A DNA stretch of 64,000 bases from Yponomeuta sedellus (GCA_934045075.1 OW203736.1:18674805-18738804), one strand, 5' to 3'; positions 46,284 through 56,739 are shown, numbered from the stretch's first letter. Made by a program: numbers and translations. The notes: a model not told the origin generated them from the sequence alone.

Positions 46284-46768
46284 TGTCGCGGTCCTATCCC
46301 GAACCATCTAGTATAGAGCCTTCTGGAAGCCTATCGAATAGTCGCCGCATGCTGCGTTTTAGTAAACAACAAAACGCTGCAAGCAATAGTGACTCGTATG
46401 TCCACTAGTATAAGGTTCAAATCTCTTTGACAAGGACTTTGTTCTAGAGTCGTTGCCGCGTGCACCGAGTATAGGTACGTACTTGAATGTTCTAGAACCC
46501 TTGCCGGCGGATATAAATAGCGGTCGCCGCGGCGCGCGCCGTCAGTTCCGTTTGGAATAGCGAAGAGTGAACTTCGAGCGAACATACCTGCGATACGAGC
46601 GATAACCTACGACCTCAGCGATACTATTGGACTTCGATTGAACCTGCGGTTGGAATCTACGTGTGGACTTCGTGTCGTGAAGACCTGCAGACCAGACCCT
46701 GCGTGAATAAATCCTAAGAAGTTGTCATTGGCGTTCTACATCTAAATCCAGAACCCTAGCCCGTAACA
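46284..46768 (+). repeat. 3' LTR of gag-only element
   Basis: Counterpart of 44711-45193 with the same ends, the same TATAAATAG and AATAAA, and scattered substitutions, including a CGCGCGCC expansion near 46534. Confidence 0.9.
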
Positions 46769-48140
46769 ATATGATTCAAAGAAGATAATTTATTTTATTG
46801 GTTCTATTTATGTCTTGCCACTTGAGAACAGAAGCTTCATGGGTTATAGTCCAAGAAAAAGAGAACCTCAGAATTGGTGAGTTCCCACACTATCAGATAG
46901 GGACTCCTGCTTCTCTGGCCAAATTTAGTGATCATTTGTGTCAGTTTAATTACTTATTATTTTATTCATTTGCAAGCATACACGGGACATTTTATCTAAG
47001 TAAATTACAATAGTTAAGAGCATGCGTGATGCGCCAGTATCTGGCATGCAAAATTGTTTGCAGTTAATATTGCACTTGTTTTTACCTGTTGGTATTTAAG
47101 AGTCAATATCAACTTATTAAATTACAATTGTATATTTTTGAAATTAAATAATCAAATTCTTAAGTCAAAGTCGTAAGACTCATCATCATATCCATCTCAT
47201 ATGCTGCATCACATTTCTCATAAAAGACGGTGATAGCACATCTCATGTCAATCTACAGGAGAGAACCCATTTAGACTTTAATAAAATAAGCACTAAATCT
47301 TATTCATACGTAGATTGGAATAACATCAATCAGAGCAATATTGTTCCTCCTGGTTCACTACCTTGTGAAGCATTGTTCTGTTATCCTAGGGGCTTCTTTC
47401 CAAAGGTTTGTAGAGACGGATATTTACGATGTGGATCTCCTTGTTTTCAAAGTGACTCTCCTTTCTACTTTTTTGGTTGGTGATGTACAATAACTCCCCG
47501 ACCAGCAAAACAGTCTCAGAATGCCCACTTTATTTTATTACAGTGGTATGCTTACAGGGCTCTAGTAATTGTTTTGTAACATGTCATGGTTTTTATATTA
47601 GTCTTAAACAAGTAAGTACGGACTCAAAAACACTCAGTCTTATGGTTTAGTCTCATATATGTATAAGAATATTTTATAATACTATTTTAAGCCCATTGCT
47701 CCTAAAATAACATTCACGAAGACTCATTGCGCTTGAGAAAATCTGTTTTTATAGCCACATTCTCTAAGCTCATTTGATTTTACAATATACTTATCGAATG
47801 CTATTGTAAACGTGTCCGTCTAATATCAGCATAGCATAAGAGTATAGGAATTATGTTGTTTCTGATCTTATTTAATGCTAAAATAAGATTAACATTACTC
47901 TGATATTTTTCTACACCACTGCTGTAGTAAGATCAGAGTAATGTTGGATTAATATATTTACAATACAATAGACCAGATATACCAGAATATAAAGTGGTTT
48001 AATCTTACATCAATTCTGGAAACAACAACTGTAAAAATAAGATTTATTTAGCCAATTGTTTTGTGAAAGTGTAATTTAAAATTTAGTTACAAAAATTGAC
48101 AAGCTAGTGTTGACAAAAATATTAGTGAGGGTTCTGCAGG
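46769..48140. other. No gene seen; AT-rich sequence
   Basis: No ORF or repeat structure of note. One imperfect inverted pair (GATCAGAGTAATGTTG-like and TAAGATTAACATTACTCTGAT) lies at about 47883-47946. Confidence 0.5.
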
Positions 48141-48511
48141 TTCTGCTTCCATACAAGCGGTCGATATAGATGAGAGTGATTCAGTCTGTGACATTATTGA
48201 TTTTAGTGAAAATGAATCTTTGTTCGAGGACGAAACCGATTTTGGAAAAGACTCTGCCTTAAAAAGTGATTTCCAATTTTGGCGTGGAGAGTGGGGACCT
48301 AGAGAATCTGGTTTAGTTTTTCAATTCAAATCATTTATTTTATCTTCAAAACCGCAGACAGTTTCAAAGCTTTAAAAATCATGTAGTAGAATTGGAATCT
48401 TTAAGTATCAAAAATGACATTGGACAAGAAACAGAAATATATGACTATCGCATTGAAAACACGCACGATGCATTTGAGGAGCCTCTGAAGTCTTTTCTTT
48501 ACACATTATAT
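48141..48511 (+). pseudogene. Acidic ORF fragment, unknown
   Basis: An open stretch reads SIQAVDIDESDSVCDIIDFSENESLFEDE, then FWRGEWGPRESGLVFQF. After a stop and frame change comes SLSIKNDIGQETEIYDYRIENTHDAFEEPLKSFLYTLYK. This looks like the degraded N-terminal part of a transposase-type protein. It is cut by the retroposon at 48524. Confidence 0.3.
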
Positions 48512-48523
48512 AAGTGTTCATAC

Positions 48524-48627
48524 CATCAACCCGGACTTGGCTCCCGTGGTGGAGTATGGCCTAACCTTCCTGCGATGCAGGAAGAGACCCGTGCCCCAGC
48601 AGTGGGGACATACAAGGGTTGATAACG
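48524..48627 (+). mobile_element. Short retroposon, 104 bp, with 12-bp TSD
   Basis: It is flanked by AAGTGTTCATAC on both sides (48512-48523, 48628-48639). It is the reverse complement of part of 13069-13314 and shares its TGATAACG terminus, taken as the 3' end; this copy is more 5'-truncated. It ends 14 bases before the target duplication of the R1 LINE. Confidence 0.65.
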
Positions 48628-48756
48628 AAGTGTTCATACACAAGTATTAATAAGCCGTACAGCAGCTCCTGAGTAGGCCGACAAGCTCTTCCCCCCCACC
48701 CGAGCCCACCCTGGACTTGGCCGCACACCTAGAGCCATTGACAGAGCGGCTCCAAA

Positions 48757-49731
48757 TTGTCTCCTCGGACCTCCGCGACCTGCGAAACAAAAAAACTCGA
48801 GGTTCCCACGTCACCGGCCCAGAACCTCGAAGCTGAACTCGCCACGGCGGAGGTCAAGAAAACTCTGGCCACGATAGAAAAAGGCGTTTCCGAGCTCCAC
48901 ACAACGGACAAGCCGCCACTAGGGCCAATGACGTTTGCTCAGGCAGCGGCGAAACCGCAACCACCCAAACACCCGAACCACACGCTGATTGTCTCGTCAA
49001 AGGACCCCAAACTTACGGGACAAAACGTGATAGACAAAATTACTGCAGCCCTGGATTTAAAAAACACCGGGGCAAAAGTAAATTAAGTCCGGAAAGCTTG
49101 GAACCAAAAGGTGGTCTTAAGTTGCGCGAGCAAGGAGGACCTAAAGCTCGTCAAAGAAAAAGTCCAGGGGAATAAAACCTTGCAGATTTCGGAGTCAAAG
49201 CCAGCGAACCCCTTAGCCTGCATCAAAGGAGTGCTCTCCAGCAACACCGACGATGAAATTGTAGAACTCCTAAGAGCGCAGAACCGTCACCTTCTGCGCG
49301 ACGTCGGTGTTGCAGAGCAAACGATAAAAATGCGATATAGGAAACGCGCCAGGAACCCGCACGAGTGCCACCCTGTGGTAGAACTCTCTCCGGAAGTCTG
49401 GAAGCGCTTTACCGAGGCGGGAAAAGTGCACATCGGAATACAGCAATGCCGAATCGACGATCAGTCCCCACTTGTGCAGAGCACAAAATGCTTAGCGTAC
49501 GGCCACTCGAAGTCCGTGTGCAAGGCCGAGCATGCAGCTTGCTGCTACTGCAACGAAGCACACACAGGTGGAGACTGCCCCTCGAAAGCGGCTGGGAAAC
49601 CCCTGGTGTGCACAAACTGCACTAAAGCTCAAAGAGACGCCAGCGACCGGGAACACACCGCTTTCAGCGATGTGTGTCAGGAGAGGCAAAAATGGGACAA
49701 CATAGCGAGGTCTCGCGTTTCCTACTGCTAA
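48757..49731 (+). pseudogene. R1 LINE ORF1 (gag-like), one in-frame stop
   Basis: One frame is open from 48757 to the stop at 49729-49731, except for TAA at 49084-49086. The N-terminal half is Ala/Glu/Lys-rich and helical. The middle (IKGVLSSNTDDEIVELLRAQN...) is the RRM-like part seen in R1 ORF1 proteins. Three zinc knuckles end it: STKCLAYGHSKSVC, where the first Cys appears as Ser, then CCYCNEAHTGGDC and CTNCTKAQ...HTAFSDVC. The end RQKWDNIARSRVSYC is typical. It binds LINE RNA in the ribonucleoprotein. ORF2 starts within a few bases, in another frame. Confidence 0.8.
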
Positions 49732-49732
49732 G

Positions 49733-50575
49733 GGCGACCAGGCGGAAAACGGGTCGGTCAACACTCAGGGCCCCGGAACATCAGGCGGACCAAAAGGAAA
49801 GCTGAAGATCATCCAAGCTAACTTACAGCGCTCCAAGCTCGCAACAGCCGAGCTCTTCCAGGCGGCTCAGGAAAAGGGATTTTCCGTAGCGCTAGTTCAA
49901 GAGCCCTATGTAGGAAGAACTGGCACTATGAAACAAAACCCCGGCACGCAAGTCATTCAGTGCACCCTGAATCGCCAAAAGCCAGTGAAGGCGGCAATCG
50001 TCGTTTTCGGGGGCAGCCTGGAGGTCATCCATGACCCCCAACTGGTAACCGAGAACGTCGCTGCCGTCCTAGTAAAAGCTGGCCAGCTCAAGCTTGGAGT
50101 GCTGTCCGTCTACTACGAGGGCGACCGAGACATAGACCCGTACATTCTGGAAACGAAAAGGCTCTGCAGCAAACTGGGCACAGATAACATAATTGTGGCG
50201 GGGGACGTCAACGCTTGGAGTCACTGGTGGGGAAGCAGCACTGAAGACCACCGCGGGGCGGCGTACAACACCTTCCTCAATGAGATGGATTTCCAAATCC
50301 TCAATATGGGCCAGGTACCCACCTTCGAGACCTACAGGGGCGACAGGCTCTGCACAAGCATAGTAGATGTGACTGCTTGTAGCCTGTCCTTGCTGGGCAA
50401 AATTGAGGAGTGGAGCGTGAACAGAAGTCTCACAACATCAGACCACAACGCAATAACCTTCGACTTGCGTCTAGAGAGGGCCCTGGAGCCGTTAAAACCA
50501 AAACCAAATCTCTACGCGCATCTACAACACCAAGAAGGCAAAATGGTCCGACTTCAGTGCGGGCTTCACCTCTGA
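49733..50575 (+). pseudogene. R1 LINE ORF2: APE-type endonuclease
   Basis: The frame starts just after the ORF1 stop and includes LKIIQANLQRSKLATAEL (catalytic Asn), VALVQEPYVG (catalytic Glu), NIIVAGDVNAWSHWWGS (Asp/Asn), RLCTSIVDVTACS and the final TSDHNAITFDL (Asp-His). All the main apurinic-like endonuclease motifs are present. The domain nicks the genomic target to start reverse transcription. The frame stops at 50575, and the linker to RT continues in other frames (50580-51103). Confidence 0.8.
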
Positions 50576-51427
50576 ATTAGCCGAAAACAGCATCACTACT
50601 GCCAGAGTGTCGGAAGTGCAAAACCCGGAGGATTTGGAAAACGTATTAACAGCCTACACAGAGTCCATCCACAAAGCTTGCTAAAAGGCAATCCCCAAGC
50701 TGGGCGCATGGAAAGGTGACGCGAGACCCCCATGGTGGTCTTCTACACTCGACAAGCTAAAGAGAGAAGTGCTGAGAAAAAAGAGGCGAATCCGGAACGC
50801 AGCCCCATGCCATCCACCATAGAAGACTACCTGCTGACAAAAGAAGAGTATGGACGAAGAGCCACTGAAGCCGCCACACAGAGCTGGAAGGAGTTTTGCT
50901 CGATCCAAGACCGAGAGAGCATGTGGGACAGTATCTACAGAGTCATAAGGAGAACGACCAGGAGATCAGATGACATGCTCCTGAGAGGTACTGCCGGAGA
51001 AACACTCTGCCCGGAGCAGTCCGCGGAACTCCTGGCGAAAACGTTTTATCCCGATGACTCTGTGGAAACCGACAGCGACTACCACACGACGCTCAGAGAC
51101 TGACGGACGAGTGCGACCCGGCGGAAATACGGGATCTGTCGGCGGACGATCCACCTTTCACACCCGCGGAGCTGGACATGTTCCTCAGGGGTGCGAACCC
51201 CTGATGGACTGACCGCTGACATATGCGTGGCCGCCATCCACTGTAACGCAGAGGTATTTTTGGCAATGGCAAATAAATGCCTATCGCTGCCGCACTTCCC
51301 AAGACAGTGGAACATCGCCCACGTTTGTATCCTCCGCAAGCCAGGTAAGGACGACTACACGCACCCAAAATCCTAGAGACCAATAGGCCTTCTGTCGGTC
51401 CTCGGTAAAATTGTCGAGAAACTACTT

Positions 51428-52081
51428 GTGAACAGACTTCAGTGGCACTTCCTACCAACCCTGAACAAGAGTCAGTACGGCTTCATGCCGCAACGTGGAA
51501 CCGAGGACGCCCTCTACGATCTATTAGCCCACATACGGACAGAGGTAAAATCTAAAAAGATTATGCTTCTGGTATCACTGGACATAGAGGGAGCCTTCGA
51601 CAACGCATGGTGGCCTGCGCTGAAACAACGGATGATGACGAAAAGCTGCCCAAGGAACCTCTACGCACTGGTGGTGTCATACCTAAGAGACCGCAAGATC
51701 AGGGTCAACTACGCCAGAGCGTCTAGCGAGAAGGAAACTACAAAAGGATGCGTCCAGGGTAGCATTGCTGGACTGACCTTTTGGAACCTAATCCTAGACC
51801 CACTCCTGCAAAAAATGGCTAGTAAAGGGGTACACTGTCAGGCCTTCGCGGACGATGTCGTCCTGGTTTTCTCCGCCCATGCAGTCAGCACCCTGCAAGA
51901 AGCAGCCGACGAGACTCTAAAGGCCGTAGTGGAATGGGGTGTCGAAAACAAGTTAAACTTCGCCGCGCACAAGACCAACGCGATGGTGATAACGAAAAAA
52001 CTGAAATACGACACCCCCGAAATCTGCCATTTGGACGGTGGGTATTTCTACCCACCGTCCAAATGGCAAGACGAGTACTGA
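51428..52081 (+). pseudogene. R1 LINE ORF2: reverse transcriptase core
   Basis: Open for 217 codons: NKSQYGFMPQRGTEDAL, VSLDIEGAFDNAWW (first catalytic Asp), GCVQGSIAGLTFWNLILDPLL and CQAFADDVVLVF (catalytic Asp pair). The earlier RT blocks are upstream with frame breaks at 51100-51427. After HLDGG the sequence jumps to the ORF2 C-terminal region through a perfect hairpin (52026-52067), so the thumb and about 1 kb or more are deleted. Confidence 0.85.
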
Positions 52082-52338
52082 AGGACATCAAATTAACACC
52101 CGTCCATGTCCAGATCTTGACCGGCCACGGAGGATTCGCAGCGTATCTCCACCGCTTCCACGTCAAAGACAGTCCCTCCTGCGTCTGCGACCCCGAACGC
52201 GACGAAACGATATGGCACGTGCTTCTGGAGTGTCCAAGATTTGGCCGGGAAAGGATGGAGCTGGAACTAAAAATCCAGACCAAACTCCACCAATCCACTC
52301 TTCCCGCCATCATGGAGGACCCGGCCGAGTACAACTGA
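52058..52338 (+). pseudogene. R1 LINE ORF2: C-terminal zinc finger segment
   Basis: In the frame of 51934-52338: VQILTGHGGFAAYLHRF, then CVCDPERDETIWHVLLEC, the CxC...H...C finger near the C-terminus of R1/Jockey ORF2, then an acidic end (PAIMEDPAEYN) and a stop. The helicase segment follows at once in another frame. Confidence 0.8.
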
Positions 52339-52340
52339 AG

Positions 52341-53158
52341 CTGCTAACGACCTAAAAGAGAGCCTAGGCCGACGCATAGAGAGCGCATCGAAAACCAAGG
52401 TGCGCACTATGGCCTCAATTCTAGTAAATGGTTCAAAAGAGCCCGGAGGATGCAACCGTCTATTGGTCGACGAAGCTCTGATGAACCACTTTGGGGCCAT
52501 AGTAATGGCGACTCAGTTGCTAGGTGCCAGCGAAATTGTCCTCATCGGAGATGTGAACCAGCTGCCGTTCATTGACCGACAGAACCTATTCCAGCTAAGG
52601 TTCAACCGCCCGAACCTGCTAGCGAACATCAGCGAGCAGTGGTCATGCACACACCGGAACCCCATGGATGTAGCGTACGCCCTAAGCGAGGTTTACCCTG
52701 GAATGTACTCGTCAGTACGTCGAGTACGTTCCCTCGAGCTGAAGAGGTACTCCGGCGCGCAATTACCCCACAACCTGCCGAACACTCTATTCCTGGTACA
52801 CACCCAGGAGGAGAAAAAGTCCCTCATCAACCAGGGATTCGGGTCAGGCTCGGGGTCACGCGCCCTTACCATACACGAGGCTCAGGGTCTAGCAAGCGAG
52901 TCGGTTATCGTGATAAGGGCAAACGCAAGCCGGCTCAAAATACACGACAGCGTCTCACATGCGGTTGTAGCAGTATCGCGGCACACGACCAGCTGCACAT
53001 ACTACACCGACGACGGCGAAGACGCGGTTGGCCGCTTCGTAAAAAGAGCGACGGGTGCCAAAAACAAAACAATCGCGAAGCATAACCTGAAAATGGCAAT
53101 GCGAAAACGCGATTCCGAGGTGGCCGTTCAAATAGCGGAACTGACGAGGAATGGGTAG
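52341..53158 (+). pseudogene. Tobamovirus-like SF1 helicase domain fused to LINE ORF2 (N-terminus lost)
   Basis: Open from about 52341 to the stop at 53156-53158. It begins EAANDLKESLG, resembling the motif Ia region. Then come motif II (LLVDEALMNHFGAI), motif III (EIVLIGDVNQLPFIDR), the middle region (WSCTHRNPMDVAYAL), motif V (TIHEAQGLASESVIVI) and motif VI (HAVVAVSRHTTSCTYYT), all of the alphavirus-like superfamily-1 helicase type of tobamovirus replicases. The Walker A motif (GxGKT) is missing, so it cannot hydrolyse NTP as it stands. R1 LINEs with such a domain at the ORF2 C-terminus have been described in insects (Lazareva and colleagues, 2015, recalled from memory). Fusion to ORF2 is broken here by a frame change near 52338. 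Confidence 0.88.
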
Positions 53159-53529
53159 GCGCGGAAACCGCGGAAAGCGGACGAGCAATAAAAGAGAATG
53201 TAACCAACTCAATACTAATACTACGTGAAAAAAGAAAAAAAAAAACACTTACTGCGCCGCGAAACAAAAAAAAAGCCATCTAAAATCCTAAAAAAGCAAG
53301 AAAGTGGCAAAAAAAAAACAAACTAACACTAGCTGTAAAAAATAGATTAATAATAACATTAGCTGTAACAACGTGTGTGTACAATACCACCTGTACTACA
53401 GAAAATGTATCTGCAAGCAAAACTGTACAAATGGAGTATGGAGAGAAAGGGACAATGAAATAATGTAACAGACAACAAAAGGCACGGACCCCGCGTCTGT
53501 GGAAACAAGTTGTATTTATGAAAAAAAAA
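53159..53529 (+). other. 3' UTR and A-tail of the R1 LINE
   Basis: No ORF. Several A-runs (53227-53238, 53264-53274, 53311-53320) and a final A-run of about 11 at the junction with the target duplication. Confidence 0.6.
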
Positions 53530-53542
53530 AAGTATTAATAAG

Positions 53543-54299
53543 ACGAAGAATGTCTATGAAGTTTCAGATATAAAATATATACTCGTATGTGTCTTATATG
53601 ATCAACATTTGTATTGTGTACCATTGTTACATACTTTGGAATAAAAAACAAAAATATTTTTGCATCGTTTTATTAATTAGTAAACAGGTAACACAAAATT
53701 GGTTGCATTCTAAAGTCTATTTGTTTAGGTAGGTATTTAAAAAAAGTTAACAATTTTGATTCGTCTTTGTGTCGAAGTACACACTTTTTAAATGAAAATC
53801 TTTACATTGTACTTGAATTTGATGAAGTTGAAATTTACTAATAGATTTAAGGTTTTATGTAAGAGGTAATTTGCATATGGGACCCTAATTTAAATCAACA
53901 TGGCCGTACCATTGTTATTCAAAATGCCAATTTTAGTATAAATGTTCTTACAGTAGTCTAATACTGCGGTGGAAAAATGCAGCTAAGTATACAAGGGCGC
54001 AAACATATCAATCCAAATAAAATAGGAAATAATTAAAATATGATAAAAATACCATATTTAATTAGGCGCATGAAGTCTAAGGCGTAAAACAGGGTCTACT
54101 TTACAGTAATTATTGATTCCCAAGCGAATACTTATTACTTACAAAGCGAATACAGTGATTATATTTGCAATTTTTCATGTCACGCTGTAGTTTAGCATAC
54201 AACCGGACGTCGCATGAATTTGTTTCGCGAATACCGTGGGATCTTACGAAAACTAAAATAAGCTTGTCGATGCTTACAAGATTATGTGTTAGACCAATT
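53543..54299. other. No gene seen; AT-rich sequence
   Basis: This continues the pre-insertion locus. Only short ORFs; no repeat ends seen. Confidence 0.5.
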
Positions 54300-54715
54300 T
54301 AAGCCACTGTAATAATAATAATTGGCCTTTTTTGCATCTACTTAATGAGATGATTTATACAGCTTCCAGTGGTATCTTCACTCACACTAGATGGGTGAAG
54401 GGACCACTCCGACGCTGCAGTGCCTGGGACATGGTTTTATAGATGGTGTAGGCTTGCCCAGCACCTATACCATCCTGACAGCTTAGTCGGCCTAGCCCAC
54501 AGGAAAGACTAGTCAATACGTGCGGAGCCAACCAAGCCGCGGGTTTCCTCGCGATGTTTTTCTTCACCGTTAGCGTGTGGTATTGCGACTACAAATTCGC
54601 AAATGTACGTAACTTTGAAATTAAACAAAGTCATTGGTACATGCCCACACTCGGGATCGAACCTGGGGCTCTCGCTTGCCAGTCCATGGTTCTACCCACT
54701 GAGCTACCACTGTAG
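54300..54715 (-). repeat. tRNA-derived SINE on the minus strand
   Basis: On the minus strand from about 54715 it reads a tRNA-like head (A box TAGCTCAGTGGGTAGA, B box GGTTCGATCCC). A body follows with GGTGAAGAAAAACATCGCGAGGAAACC written in two parts (GGTGAAGAAAAACATC, GCGAGGAAACC), wording common at the 3' part of lepidopteran SINEs and RTE-type LINEs. The far end toward 54300 is not sharply defined. Confidence 0.55.
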
Positions 54716-54741
54716 GCTTATACGATATTTAGGTAAACACT

Positions 54742-54783
54742 GTATTCTGATACATCCAAATCCAGAACCCTAGCCCGTAACAT
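54742..54783 (+). repeat. End of a 5' LTR (CCCGTAACA family)
   Basis: CCAAATCCAGAACCCTAGCC, then CGTAACA and the primer-binding site TTTGGTGTCAGAAATGG, match the 3' end of the 44711 LTR and what follows it. The rest of this LTR is missing, so the element is truncated on the left. Confidence 0.8.
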
Positions 54784-54889
54784 TTGGTGTCAGAAATGGA
54801 ATAGACAGACCATCGAGATGGTCAATTCGTTTAATTAGGACGTCAGTGGAGACATCCTCACGCGGAATCCGTACAGATTCTACTGGCAA

Positions 54890-55078
54890 ATGGATCGCAC
54901 AACCATAGCCAGTTCTTTAAACTCCGAGCGCCTCTGGGAAGACGAACGATCATTCAGACTATCACACTTGGTAGCACCTGTGATGATGTTGGGGGGAGCG
55001 GCTATAGCTACGGTGGCCGCTGGACTAGCCGCAAATGCGGCATGGAGATGGTTCACTTCCCCAGCCTCAATGCCCTAA
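54890..55078 (+). CDS. Small membrane ORF in the leader of the gypsy element
   Basis: 62 codons, starting about 105 bases after the primer-binding site. About 25 polar residues (MDRTTIASSLNSERLWEDE) are followed by one hydrophobic Ala/Gly/Val-rich span (VAPVMMLGGAAIATVAAGL) and a short Trp/Arg tail. It overlaps the next ORF (starting 55042) by 37 bases in another frame. Its position matches the membrane-anchor ORF at 57712 in an unrelated-looking element, but it lacks the MG start. Unknown function. Confidence 0.45.
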   Translation: MDRTTIASSLNSERLWEDERSFRLSHLVAPVMMLGGAAIATVAAGLAANAAWRWFTSPASMP

Positions 55079-55770
55079 CACAGACCTGCTGTATTATCCC
55101 AAGCATGGGGACACAACTGCAGCCGCGTATTACAAGCGCCATCGACTACAGCGTACAGCAGATTACAGACCAGATGGCGTCAGCGGTCTCTACCGCCATA
55201 TCAGACGGTTTCGCTGCCATCCGCGAAAATTTAGCAGAGCAGAGTACCTTGACACAATCGATGACGTCAATCGTAGAAGAGCTTATGCAAAGGCAGCAGA
55301 ACGGCGGCGGCACGGTTGTGGATAGCGTCACTCCTTTCACCAAGGTAGAGAAAGTATCGGCACTGAAGTACAAAGCGCCACGGATGATCCAAGCCAGGGA
55401 CCTTACGTTCAACATCGAGTATGGAAGGTATATCAAACCATTAGAGCGATTGCTGGGTAAACGCGATCAGTTTGGTAAAGGCAATTACAATCAGATTGGC
55501 GCTAAGATCCAGAGGTTGAAACAAAAATACAAGTATGCGACCGAGGCAGACCACAAAACTTTTGACGCCTACGTCACTCCCGAGCATCTCAAACTAACGC
55601 ATGTGTTCTACCAGGCGTGCTATGAGCACGACAAAAATCTGAGACACCTGTCCGGAAGACTGCAAGCACTGTGCCAAACAAGAGACCAAGGAACTGCCAT
55701 TGAGATTGACAAGAATGAGTCCATCAAGATCTTGGGAAGACGAGGCGATGAAAGAAGCACAGGAAGATGA
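55042..55770 (+). pseudogene. Gag-like ORF of the gypsy element
   Basis: Open for 242 codons. The N-terminal third is Ser/Thr/Gln-rich with a predicted helical stretch (QQITDQMASAVSTAISDGFAAIRENLAEQS). The middle has basic, aromatic blocks (YGRYIKPLERLLGKRDQFGKGNYNQIGAKIQRLKQ). I do not recognise a standard capsid signature or a zinc knuckle; gag is inferred from its place between leader and integrase. The end (from about 55700) is cut by a deletion that joins it to integrase in another frame. Confidence 0.4.
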
Positions 55771-56735
55771 CGAAGATGTACGGCTCATTGTAGCATGGAA
55801 GAAACGGGGCGAGGATAAGCCAAGATGGTGCGAAGTCGCTCCTACTAGTGTTGTCACCAAGGCATACTGGGCTCAATGGAACAGCTTTATTCTTCTGAAC
55901 GGAATACTTTACCGTAAATTGGAGAAACCTAACGGCACAGAGTTCCATCTTCAGATAGTTGTCCCAAGAGATAAGGTACAAGATGTCCTTCGTGAAGTAC
56001 ATGACGGCGTGTCAGGTGGACATTTGGGCGTTAAGAGGACTTTGACAAAGATTCGAGAAAGGTTTTACTGGCTCCATTGTCGAGAAGATGTGCAATATTG
56101 GTGCCGCAAGTGTGCTATTTGCGCCACGGTGAAGGGCCCATCAACTAGAAGCCGTGGAAATCTGCAACTTTATAACGTTGGTGCGCCATGGGAACGCATT
56201 AGAGTTGACGTGGCTGGACCGTTCCCAATAACGGAATCGGGAAATAAGTATTTCATGGTAGTTATGGATTACTTCACTAAATGGCCAGAGGTATTCGATA
56301 TACCCAATCAAGAAGCCACGACTGTTGCCTCCAAGTTGTTTGAGGAAGTAGTTTACCGGTTTGGTGTGCCCTTGGAAATACACTCCGACCAAGGCAGGAA
56401 CTTTGAGTCTCAAGTATTTCAAGAACTTTGCAAAATATTGGGAATGCATAAGACTAGGACCACCCCATATCATCCTCAATCTGACGGCATGGTAGAAAGA
56501 TTTAACCAAACACTTGAGAGACATTTAGCAAAAGTCGTTGACAAGCACCAGAGAGACTGGGACAAATATATACCGCCATTTCTTCTGGCCTACAGAACGG
56601 CATAACATGAAAGCACGAAGGTAACCCTGGCGCGTGTAAATTTTGGCCGAGAACTGAGAATACCAGTAGATCTGCTGACTGGAGGCCGTCCTGACGACTC
56701 ACGTTCTCTACACGACTACATTTCTGAGTTACTCG
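55760..56735 (+). pseudogene. Ty3/gypsy integrase, 5'-truncated
   Basis: In the frame of 55700-56605: the zinc-binding region HDGVSGGHLGVKRTL ... CRKCAIC, then the DDE core with RVDVAGPFPITESGNKYFMV (Asp), EIHSDQGRNFESQVF (Asp) and YHPQSDGMVERFNQTLERH (Glu), then PFLLAYRTA and a stop (56603-56605). After the stop the same region reads HESTKVTLARVNFGREL, the usual continuation. Protease and RT are deleted. It then runs into the LTR piece at about 56737. Confidence 0.85.
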
Positions 56736-56739
56736 TAGA

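Larger units (their letters stand above)
44711..46768 (+). mobile_element. Gag-only LTR element with both LTRs
   Basis: LTRs of about 483 and 485 bp (44711-45193, 46284-46768) run TGTCGCGGTCC...CCCGTAACA. After the 5' LTR comes TGGTGTCAGAAGTGGGA, complementary to the 3' end expected of a tRNA-Leu. Before the 3' LTR is a purine-rich AAGAGGAGAGCAG. The interior is only about 1.09 kb: a gag with no protease, RT or integrase, so it is non-autonomous. Flanks are ATAG and ATAT, an imperfect 4-bp duplication. Related LTR pieces occur at 54754-54783, 56740-56887 and 63971-64000. Confidence 0.88.
48655..53529 (+). mobile_element. R1-clade LINE with viral-type helicase, 13-bp TSD
   Basis: AAGTATTAATAAG lies directly on each side (48642-48654, 53530-53542), and an A-run (about 53520-53530) precedes the right copy, as in LINE integration. 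Inside, in order: ORF1 with zinc knuckles, ORF2 endonuclease, RT with FADD, a C-terminal CCHC finger, an SF1 helicase segment and a long A-rich 3' UTR. GC content is clearly above the flanks. Frameshifts and two internal deletions make it inactive, yet the target duplication shows that LINE and helicase sit within one insertion. It is not in 28S rDNA, so it belongs to a dispersed R1 lineage. Confidence 0.88.

Noticed and set aside
52340..53158. Independent endogenous viral element next to a LINE
   Set aside because: The 13-bp duplication encloses both, the A-tail follows the helicase segment, and LINE-helicase fusions are a known class; kept as part of the LINE.
53000..53279. Minus-strand Phe/Arg-rich ORFs
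   Set aside because: Antisense shadows of the helicase and A-rich 3' UTR.
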